From Planctomycetota bacterium (GTDB lineage Bacteria > Planctomycetota > Uabimicrobiia > Uabimicrobiales > Uabimicrobiaceae): a stretch of 64,000 nt of DNA. Under the pieces are notes generated by a model. That model was not told the origin of the DNA and made no database searches. It worked only from the letters and a program-made list of their open reading frames with translations. The stretch covers positions 83,568 through 147,567 of the forward strand of contig JAJDCR010000087.1 in NCBI GenBank assembly GCA_029260735.1. The letters are read 5' to 3'. Every line of letters begins with the position of its first letter. Within the stretch, counting starts at the first letter, position 1. Below, one piece after another: positions 35,340-43,900 of this stretch. A program made the position numbers and the translations under genes.

Positions 35340-36502
35340 TTTGCCTTCTCAGGCAAAAACTTTTTTATCGCCTTTGCCGCATTGACAGATGCTCCCGGAG
35401 AAGCAACTTTTGCCCCTAACTCTTTAAGATCAATAAGACACTGGGTTCGTCTTTCTCCCTCTTGCCAAATTTCGTGGGCATTTTCCATTAAATCCAGAGG
35501 AGGATTTTCTCCTGCAAAAATATGTTCAGGAACAATCAGTCGGCCAGCAATGATGTTTGGTAAAGCAATGAAGCGGCAACGCAAAAAAGGGATACGGCGG
35601 AAAATCCAATGATGCAACTTGGGCAATCGATAAAAAATAACCAGAGGAGTCTGGAAAATAGCCGTTTCTAAAGTAGCTGTCCCCGAAGTAACCAAAGCCA
35701 TACGCGCCTTATTGAGTACATTGTAAGTGTTCTTCATCACCTTCTCTACTTCAATATCAGGGAAGTCTAGCAAAATACTTTCGATTAAAGATAAATATTT
35801 ATCTGATCCCATAGCTAGAAGAATCTTACTCACTTTATTTTTTTTCTGCAAACCCTGAGCGCAAAGAAGCATTGCGGGCAAATTCAAAGTTATCTCTCGC
35901 CTTCGGCTTCCCGGCAAAATAGCCAAAACTTGGTCTTGCTCCCCTTCAGAGAGTCCTTCTAACTCTACTAATTTAGAAGCTGGGCGAAAGGCGGCAATCT
36001 TATCTAAGAGAGGATGCCCCACGTACTCAACGGGGACATTCGCTTTTTCATAAAAAGGAACTTCAAAAGGAAAAATGACGAGCATCTTATGAATATATTT
36101 TTTTATTTTCTTAATACGCCAAGGAGCCCAGGCCCAAATTTGAGGAGTAACGTAATATACCGTAGGAATCTTGCGAGTGAAGGTATGTGTTGCCAAATAG
36201 AGATTAAATCCAGGATAGTCAATCAAAACAACTAGGTCTGGTTTCTTCAGATCAAAATCATCTAAAATAATTTCTAAAAATCGCATTACTTTAGGGATTC
36301 CCAAAATGACAGGAATAAAACCCATTACTGAGAATTCGCGCACTAGATTATAGAGCATGCGCATATCGGTCTGGGCCATTTGGTCCCCTCCTAGTCCCGA
36401 AAATTCGATACTAGGATCCATTTCTTTTAAAGCAGAAATAAGCTGGGCCCCATAAACATCTCCGGAGGCATCGCCAGCAACAATAAATACATGTTTACCC
36501 AT
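35336..36502 (-). CDS. lpxB: Lipid-A-disaccharide synthase LpxB
   Basis: LpxB joins UDP-2,3-diacylglucosamine and lipid X to form the beta-1,6 disaccharide of lipid A at the inner membrane. Family marks include AGDASGDVYGAQLI at the N-terminus, VVLIDYPGFNL, VYYVTPQIWAWAP, the LPGSRRREI loop and TSGTATLETAIF. Its 388 residues are full length. The presence of this gene argues for an LPS-bearing outer membrane. It heads a coupled set: lpxB, zinc-finger/HTH, kinase, repeat protein. The other lipid A genes are not in the window. Confidence 0.95.
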   Translation of the reverse strand: MGKHVFIVAGDASGDVYGAQLISALKEMDPSIEFSGLGGDQMAQTDMRMLYNLVREFSVMGFIPVILGIPKVMRFLEIILDDFDLKKPDLVVLIDYPGFNLYLATHTFTRKIPTVYYVTPQIWAWAPWRIKKIKKYIHKMLVIFPFEVPFYEKANVPVEYVGHPLLDKIAAFRPASKLVELEGLSEGEQDQVLAILPGSRRREITLNLPAMLLCAQGLQKKNKVSKILLAMGSDKYLSLIESILLDFPDIEVEKVMKNTYNVLNKARMALVTSGTATLETAIFQTPLVIFYRLPKLHHWIFRRIPFLRCRFIALPNIIAGRLIVPEHIFAGENPPLDLMENAHEIWQEGERRTQCLIDLKELGAKVASPGASVNAAKAIKKFLPEKAK

Positions 36503-36554
36503 GAGGTCGTTTCGTTTTAGCTAAATGTAGTAAAAAAAGGGTGTGTGTTATACT

Positions 36555-36650
36555 TAATCGTAATCGTAATCGTAATCGTAATCGTAATCGTAATCGTAAT
36601 CGTAATCGAATAAAAGGAAAGATTACGATTACGAGTTACGAGTACGAGTC
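36555..36650. repeat. Nine TAATCG hexamers followed by an inverted, degenerate copy
   Basis: TAATCG repeats nine times without error at 36555-36608. After a 16-base gap, GATTACGATTACGAGTTACG at about 36625-36644 is the reverse complement with one change. The two parts can fold into a hairpin. It lies between the stop of the GTPase fusion gene and the start of lpxB, so it could affect lpxB expression. The short ORFs across it (NRNRNR or ITITIT) are artefacts. Confidence 0.8.
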
Positions 36651-36673
36651 CGTACCAAGACCCCAAAAAAATC

Positions 36674-39568
36674 TTAAGTATGCAAAGTCTTACGGACAAA
36701 GGTCAAAACAAAAAGAAAAATCATCATTAGTCCCAAGAAACTCTCTGCCATCTGGGCCAAGAGAAAATAACTAGAGTTTGCTATTTGCCCAGGATTCCCT
36801 GGTAAAAAAGTTTTTAGGCTCAACTCAAAAGCGTCTGCCCAAGGTTTCACTTGAGAGAAAGAGCTTAAGTCTACCAAAGAAAGAGAGTTATCTCCAAAAA
36901 ATACAAGAGATGCTCCTTCCACTTGGCTAGGAAAAACTAAGCCGTATAAAGCTGTAAAGGCGATTACCCAAAAAAGAGAAAGGAAAATGACATTTTGCGG
37001 TTTGGTTCCATAGCCACTACCTAAATCAAGAAAAAGCCAGCGAAGGAGATTTTGCGAACTCTTCATCGGATGAAGAAGAGAAAATCGCTCTTGCTTCGAT
37101 TGCATTTGTTTCGCTTTGTAGTGAGCCCAGTCGCGATCGGTGACATTTCCTTGCTGCTCCATTATGCGTTTAAGAGTGAGATACTCTTGGAGAGCTTGTG
37201 CGTAGTCTTTTTGATCTTCCGAAAGGAGCTTTCCTTCGACTTGTTCACGCCCAATTACGATATAATCCCCAATGATGTTATTGATGGCAAGGTGTCCCTT
37301 GAATTCACACTCGGTGAAGTCCACTTTTTGAGAAAAAATCGCTCGGGAAAAGTAAACATTTCCTTCAAAGCAAGTTTCTAAAAAACAAGCCTTTTCTTGG
37401 AAGGTCGCTTCGAAAAAACTGGTACTCCCTTTGAAGGTGTTTTGGTTAAACTCGACTTGCTGGAAAAGAGTATTCGCCATGTCAACACTACTATAAAAGG
37501 TTACACTCTCAAAGGTTTGGAGCCCTTGAGCGGAGATACAATTAAAAGAAGTGTCATCAAAAAATTCACTACGACGAACCCCTAGAGTTCCTTTGATGTA
37601 AGAATCTGCTAATTTGCATCTTCCATTAAAGACACAGCCTTCAAAGTTCAAACCTGATTCGGCATAGAGACTTTGAAAATTGGCAACCTTCTCAAAGTTT
37701 GTATTGACAAACTCGGTATGAGATTGGAAATGACTACGGTTAAAATGTAGGCTATAAAAATGAGAACCAGAAACCGACATTTTTCCTTCGATGGTGACAT
37801 CCTTGAAATTCATCTCTTTTTCAAAGTGACATCCTGAAACTGTAATAACTCCTCTAAACTGGGCTTGCTCCGCAGCGATTCCAGCCATTTTGTTATTGGC
37901 AAGAAAAAAATCGTGCTCGAAGATAGCATTGTTCATGTTGGCAACCGAATGCCAAGTGGAATCGAGAATAGAGACAATTTTTCCTGCGACAATCCGTGTC
38001 CAACTAATTTCTCCTTCAATCTCTAAGCGTTTTAAGGTCAAAGCTTCTCGAAAGATACTTCCGATTTCACCGGAAAGACTAAAGGAATCAGTAATCACTG
38101 TATCTTCAATGGTGACTGGACCATTAAAATCAGTTCCATCGCAGAGTATTTTTCCAATACAACATCGAGAAATATGGACAGGGGTGGAAAAACTTAGGTT
38201 GGATAGATCGAGAACATCAATGTTAAGATTCTCTAATTTTTTTCCTTGGTGGAGTTGCTGGAGAGATTTTTCCGAAGACTGCTCTTCGTAGGATAATTGC
38301 AAATTCCGACTTTTTAGACGAGAAGATGATTTACGAAAGAGACTGTGTCCTCCCGAACCTGAGAGAGAAACTTCTTCTGTTGCTTCACTAGCAATTTTTC
38401 GACGATTTTTTTGATCCAGCTCATTTAAAGCATCTAGAGCTTGGATATCGACAATTGTAGTATCTCCTCCTCTTGGTGAGCTCATAAAATCTTCTTCGTC
38501 GTTCTCTTCGTCTAGTAAACTTCCCAGAAGCTCCGGTTCTTTCTTCTTAATAGGAGGGCCCGATAAAAAATCGCTATCTAAATCTTCATCGGTAACTGTT
38601 TCTACTGATTTTTCGTAGGGAGGAGAACTTTCATCATCGGCCATAAGAAATGTATTAATGAACTCTTTTGCTTCCTTTTCTCCCTTTTCCGAACTTTCTC
38701 GGAATTTTTTATCTGTTTTAGGATCAGGATTATCGTCTAGAGATTCCGCAAAAGTTTCTTCGCCGCAACCTTCATCTATTTTGCTTTCTACTTTGTTCTC
38801 TATTCTGGAGGTTTGAAATTTTTTAGGTAAGCGTAGTTTGGATGATTTTTTTTTAGCTTCGCCCAAGGTAGTTTTAGTGTCCGTTGATTCTTCGGTTTTT
38901 TTCCATTTTCCGGGAAGCTTGCCTGTTTGGGAAAGAGAATCTAATTTCTTTTCCGTTCCCTCTTCTTTTTTGCGTTTTAACTTAAAACCTGCGATTCCTT
39001 GAGTGGTATTGGCTTGCTGATGCTGGACTTTTTTAAAGACCTTGTCCGCGATAAGCTTCCAAGTCGCTTTGACTCCTTCCCCGTCTAAAGCATTTGCGGC
39101 AATAATAGTGAGCTTCTCTTCTCCCTTTTCTAAATCAGAGGGAGAAAATCGAGGGGAGGAATCTTTCTTATTGTACTGCCAAACAACCGGGGTTTTTCCC
39201 TGTGAGTCCATAAACTCTTGCAAGGACTTTTCATACTCCATTTGCAGTTCCAGCTCTTGGGAATTGTCGATAACAAAGATAACCCCATCAGCTCCGGCTA
39301 GTTTTTTTTGGGCCTCTGGAGGAGAAAGATCTCCGGAAACACTGGTGACTTGGTAAATTACTTTCATCTCAGCAAGAGTTTCCTTGGTCTTTCCACGAAA
39401 AGAGTAGACTTTTCCAGAATGAAAGTCTTCGCATTTTATCTCTTCTTTTTCCGCTCCTTCCCAGTTTTTATGAAGAAAGTGCAAATTCGTTTTTTTCCCA
39501 GACAAGGGAGACCCGTAATAGACGATTCTAAGACATATTTCTTTGGCGTAGAAGTTGGTCGTTACCAT
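36674..39568 (-). CDS. Ras/MglA-like GTPase - pentapeptide-repeat - pore-like membrane fusion
   Basis: Residues about 5-185 resemble a small GTPase: P-loop YGSPLSGKKT, a guanine-specificity NKKD and an IIAANAL end, though the G3 DxxG is unclear. A long acidic, low-complexity linker (about 190-430) follows. Residues about 440-800 are pentapeptide-like A/C-x-F repeats (FRGVITV, FKDVTIEG, FNRSHFQS, FVNTNFEK and others) that would build a right-handed beta-helix. The last 90 residues have two membrane helices around a short re-entrant segment, like ion-channel pores but without a GYGD filter. The ATG at 39568 has GGAG upstream; the frame's earlier start falls in a terminator. Confidence 0.8.
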   Translation of the reverse strand: MVTTNFYAKEICLRIVYYGSPLSGKKTNLHFLHKNWEGAEKEEIKCEDFHSGKVYSFRGKTKETLAEMKVIYQVTSVSGDLSPPEAQKKLAGADGVIFVIDNSQELELQMEYEKSLQEFMDSQGKTPVVWQYNKKDSSPRFSPSDLEKGEEKLTIIAANALDGEGVKATWKLIADKVFKKVQHQQANTTQGIAGFKLKRKKEEGTEKKLDSLSQTGKLPGKWKKTEESTDTKTTLGEAKKKSSKLRLPKKFQTSRIENKVESKIDEGCGEETFAESLDDNPDPKTDKKFRESSEKGEKEAKEFINTFLMADDESSPPYEKSVETVTDEDLDSDFLSGPPIKKKEPELLGSLLDEENDEEDFMSSPRGGDTTIVDIQALDALNELDQKNRRKIASEATEEVSLSGSGGHSLFRKSSSRLKSRNLQLSYEEQSSEKSLQQLHQGKKLENLNIDVLDLSNLSFSTPVHISRCCIGKILCDGTDFNGPVTIEDTVITDSFSLSGEIGSIFREALTLKRLEIEGEISWTRIVAGKIVSILDSTWHSVANMNNAIFEHDFFLANNKMAGIAAEQAQFRGVITVSGCHFEKEMNFKDVTIEGKMSVSGSHFYSLHFNRSHFQSHTEFVNTNFEKVANFQSLYAESGLNFEGCVFNGRCKLADSYIKGTLGVRRSEFFDDTSFNCISAQGLQTFESVTFYSSVDMANTLFQQVEFNQNTFKGSTSFFEATFQEKACFLETCFEGNVYFSRAIFSQKVDFTECEFKGHLAINNIIGDYIVIGREQVEGKLLSEDQKDYAQALQEYLTLKRIMEQQGNVTDRDWAHYKAKQMQSKQERFSLLHPMKSSQNLLRWLFLDLGSGYGTKPQNVIFLSLFWVIAFTALYGLVFPSQVEGASLVFFGDNSLSLVDLSSFSQVKPWADAFELSLKTFLPGNPGQIANSSYFLLAQMAESFLGLMMIFLFVLTFVRKTLHT

Positions 39569-39589
39569 CGAGACACTCCACTCTTTCTT

Positions 39590-39632
39590 AAAAAAAAACA
39601 AATAAGAAGCCGCCCGAAGGCGGCTTCTTATT
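39590..39632 (-). terminator. Strong intrinsic terminator
   Basis: A perfect 14-bp stem (39601-39614 with 39619-39632), CGAA loop, followed on the minus strand by a long T-run. It ends transcription from the FnIII-like gene at 39709 and separates it from the GTPase fusion gene. Confidence 0.9.
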
Positions 39633-39708
39633 CCGAGTATAGAGAAATTTTTCTCAATCCTAGTTTCCGCTTCTTGAAAAGCTCACAAACACCAATTGAA
39701 AGTAAGAC

Positions 39709-40758
39709 CTATCGAGAAAAGAGAGTAACCGTCTTTCCTTTGTCGTCTTTGTAGCGAATTCCAGAGGTCATGATTAGTCGAGTCTCTTTTACTTTTTTCA
39801 CTTCCACACTTCCATCCGCTTTTACTATTCGTACGGTTTTCTCATAAGGCTCTTTCTTCTTCACTTTAGGAGCCACTTGAGTTAACGTCCAACCAGGATT
39901 AAAGCTAACTTTTGCTTTCAGATCTTTGTTATACTCTTCTGCTTTGATGGGATCTCCCTCTTTGATTTGACAAGAGGTCTGACGCCAATCGCCTTTCTCC
40001 CATTTCTCTAAACGGAGAATAGCCGTTTTTTTACCAGTACTTCGATCGTTAGCAACCCCGAGTAGTTTAATTTTGAATTGGGGAAGGATTTGTCCGGTTT
40101 TTTCTTCGGTGAATTCACTTACGACGATCTTCCTACCACGAAAATCGACAGTCTTTCCTCCTTTGGCCTGGACATTGGTGGCAAAGGTTCGGATTTTATA
40201 GCTATAGTCAAGCCGAGTTTCGACTTCGGTATCTTGATGACTGGTCTCGTCTTCATCGTTGATAACAATGACTTTTTGTTGGTTTTTCCCTCCATCTTTC
40301 CAGGTTTTGATCAGATGGTAACCACCGATTGTGGCCATATTTTTTCCAGGCTCTCCTTCGGGAATTTCCCAAGCCACTTCGATACTTTCACGTCCAATAG
40401 TCAGCTCTAAACCAACAGGAGGAGAAATCCAACGATCAGCCGGAGCGATCTCGTAGTCGAAGTCATACTGCCCAGGAGGGTAAAGGGCTTCTTGTCCAGG
40501 AGCAGCAGTTAAAACAAATTCTTTTTCCCAGTTGCCTTTGACCAGCGCAAGAACGGAATCTATTTCCGGAGGAAGCTCTGGCTTGCGACTAGAGATACTT
40601 TTTATTTTGTCCCTGTCGCCGCGAATTTTTTTTAGGCTTTTTTCTACTTTTGCATCATGGGCCATAAAGTAAGTTCCCACTATGACAAGTACGGCAACTC
40701 CTATAGCCATAAAATGGCCTTGTTTCGCTAAGAGTTCTTTTAGTTCATCGTTCTGCAT
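39709..40758 (-). CDS. Membrane-anchored FnIII-like protein, possible secretion component
   Basis: A 349-residue protein with one N-terminal membrane helix (about 15-33), a short coiled coil, then an extracytoplasmic region. Residues about 105-210 read like a fibronectin type III fold (LELTIGRESIEVAWEIPEG, GGYHLIKTWKDGG, YSYKIRTFA). A basic, beta-rich C-terminus ends in YKDDKGKTVTLFS. Topology recalls GspC or PilP-type inner-membrane linkers, and gspD/gspE are upstream in the same strand run, but no GspC homology region is recognisable. GAGGA precedes the ATG. Terminator follows. Confidence 0.6.
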   Translation of the reverse strand: MQNDELKELLAKQGHFMAIGVAVLVIVGTYFMAHDAKVEKSLKKIRGDRDKIKSISSRKPELPPEIDSVLALVKGNWEKEFVLTAAPGQEALYPPGQYDFDYEIAPADRWISPPVGLELTIGRESIEVAWEIPEGEPGKNMATIGGYHLIKTWKDGGKNQQKVIVINDEDETSHQDTEVETRLDYSYKIRTFATNVQAKGGKTVDFRGRKIVVSEFTEEKTGQILPQFKIKLLGVANDRSTGKKTAILRLEKWEKGDWRQTSCQIKEGDPIKAEEYNKDLKAKVSFNPGWTLTQVAPKVKKKEPYEKTVRIVKADGSVEVKKVKETRLIMTSGIRYKDDKGKTVTLFSR

Positions 40759-40950
40759 CGAAAATTCCTCACATTAAGAAAGAAGCTAAGGAACATGAGA
40801 GAGTTTAGGGAGTTTCTATGAAAAGTATTTTGCTAGAACTCTCTTATATCCCTCACAAAGTAGTGTTGCTGGTAAGGTGCTTATTTGTCGAAAAAGTTCC
40901 CTTTCCATTTACTTATCATAGCACGCCAAAGAAAATAGATCAAATAAATT

Positions 40951-43900
40951 TCAAAGAGTTTCCGTCGCTTTTTCTGGACTTTCTGACGAGGCTTCTTTTT
41001 TTTCTCTTTTATCTATAATCCCCTCGCGCTCAGAGTATTCCCCTAGGCGAGAGATATGTTTCTGGTAGTTGGAAACATCTAAAATAGCTAAGGTTTGTAC
41101 CGTCCGAATAGCGATTAATTCTTCTGTCCAAGGAGTAGGATTACGAATAATTTGCTGTAAAATTTTCTCTGCTCCGGCAAAATCTCCTCCTACACTCATA
41201 AAAGTCAAAGCGGGGCGTAAATTTTTGCGTCCCTTAAGATAAGTGTGCCAAGCAATTTTCTTTTCTTGTTCACTATAGTTTTCGTAATGAGATTGCCAAA
41301 ATTTATTAAAATCCTTGCGCTCTCGGTTGCTTTTACCAAACAAAATCTCTTTGATTTTATTTGGCCCCAAAACAAAGAACCTATCATGGAAAGAAAGTTT
41401 GCGCACTCCATCAATCGCTTCGTTAAAAGCATTTTGGAGCACTTCAGTTGCATTTAGAAAAGAAGGTAACTCCTTGTAGTCAATAGTGTAAGCGAGAGCC
41501 AACGCTCTCATTATTTCACCACTGCGAGGAGGTAAAGTAGCGTCAATACTGGCTAAGTACTCTAAAAAAGCTTCGCCTTTCCAGTTACGTTCTTTAATAA
41601 AGGAATGAAAAGATTTTAGACCATTTTTTCTTTGCCTATACAAGCTATAGAAATAGTCTCTTTCATAATCGAGAGCCTGGATAAATTCTAAATCTTCTTC
41701 AAAAGGACCTAGCCAGTTTTGCCCAGTAACTTTATGTTCTTCTCGACTTCCTTCCCCCAAACCTTCTGTCTCTTGTAACTTCAAGCCCAAGTACTCAAAG
41801 TCAAATCGAGCCCTCAATTTCATGCACTCAATATAAGCAGGTTTACGCATACGATTGATTTTTCGAGCCATAACATTAAAGTCAGGGTCGCTACTTTCCA
41901 TATCGACCCCAAGCTCAGGGTTTAAAATCTCATGTATTTTTTGGGCTAACCACTTCAAGGCTAATCCGATTAAACCAAAGAATTTTAGAGTTAGGCGAGC
42001 GGGTAAAAGTAAAACTTGGCCTCCGGCCATATAAGTTTGGTACAACTCATATGGATTTATAGTTCTTTGGGCTTGAGGCCACTCATGGAGAGGATAGGTA
42101 CTAAAAATATGCCGAATTAGTTGACGGCGATCTTTTTCTAAAGCTTTATAGAGAGAATCCCCAAAAGTAACCCGGATATTTTCGTCTTGCTCTTTGTCAA
42201 TGGTCAAGAAGTGTAAAGCAGTAAAACGAGTTGTCATGTAGAGAGGATGAGTGTCCACCGATCCTCGTTTCTTATTTTTTTCCTTTTTCTTCTTTTGAGG
42301 AGCCTTTCCATGCAAACGATGATCTAACCACTCCCGATACTCTGATACCTTCTCTTCGCTTTGTAGTTCTATCAGGGGTTCTGGAAGACAATATTTGTTA
42401 TAATCAACCAAAAGTCGTGCGGTGTTGTGAGAGATACTTTGGGTGATAAAACTAAACCACAGATAAGGGCCAAAAAATGACCTATTGTTTTCTAAATCCA
42501 GTTTCTCTAGTTTTTTCAATTCTTTTTTACTGTAGTTCAAACGATGGGTTCGAATATTGTCAATGGCAATATTTCCCAAAAGTTGCTCCGTCGTTTTGAC
42601 ATCACTGCGGTGAAGAGGAGAGCCATCGAGATAGTCTCGGTAAATCAAAAGAACCTGACGCTGTCGGTTCCATTCTCGAACCTTTTGGCGAGTAGTTAAT
42701 TGCATTGCGGCAATAGAATCGCTTTTATCATTATCCCAAGAGAAAACTTCTTTTTTCCATTTCTGAATAATAGTATGAGCACTCGGATAAGCTCTTCCTC
42801 CCCAAACCAAAGCTAACTCAGGTTTCAAAACACGTTCGTAGAGAAACTCCATATCTTCCTGCGCTGTAATAAGCTTAACATCTTCCAAAAGGTTAATGAA
42901 TTGAGCTTCTGATGTTCGTAAAAAGAAATCCGTAGCTTCCCCGGCAATACTTTTTAACCACCAGCCTAGTAAAACAGGGATGATACATACTCCTCCAATA
43001 ACAATCAAAGGAACTCCCACGAATTTTTCTAAGAAATCCAAAGACTGCTGAATGATAGGGAGAGGAAAAGCCTGGAAAAGAAGATCCATAAAGATAACAA
43101 ATCCTCCGAGAAACATCAGTTTCTTTGCCGGTCTCTGGAAGGAATTAACTAAAGCATTGCCAATCCGATCAAGAACCCGAGGAGGGTTAATAACGCCATA
43201 TAAATCGACAAACCAGTACACTACCGACAAACAACGTTCCAAAACTCGTCCGACATTGCGACCTAGCCAAGCAGTGAATTCAGTGGGTTCTAACTCTTCG
43301 TGCTTTGCCACTAGACGATGAATTCCGGGAAAACGTCGCAGGACAGGGGTATTAAAAACCTTGAGGTATTGGTAAAGACTAGAAGGGAACTCTCGTCCCA
43401 TAATATTTTCGACTTCTGGCCCACGTAAATTCAAAAGAGTGTGAATGACATCTTCGGCCAAAATAGGAGTCGCTTTAGTATTCCGTTGTTTAATAAAATT
43501 ACCACTGTGGTTGATAATATCCATCTGAACATCCAAGATTTTAATATAAGCCGCGATAAAGTTGATTTTAGCTTCTCGGTCATGGACGCGCCGAAAGATC
43601 ATCCGGCTTCTGTTCAAGGAAAGACCTCGGAGGTCTTGGACATAATCAATAAGTGTCGGTTGTCGTCGATTTTTAACTTCTTCCGCAGAACCAAAAAAAA
43701 CTATATTACGGTTTAGCCAGCGCCCATAGTGACGAACTAAGCGGTCAGATCCACGTAAAAGAAAAGTGAAGACTCGGAATATCCGAATAAATCGGATAAG
43801 ACGTATTAAGCGCACCCCTCGCAAAATATGAATACGAGTGATATGCTCACCATAAATATGGGCCACTAAACCAAAAGGAAGAGAAGGGAGGAAATCGGTA

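Noticed and set aside
36541..36774. Short ORFs encoding NRNRNR or ITITIT across the hexamer array
   Set aside because: They are produced by the TAATCG tandem repeat and have no ribosome binding site.
39308..39754. 148-residue plus-strand ORF
   Set aside because: It reads through a strong terminator and the antisense of two genes.
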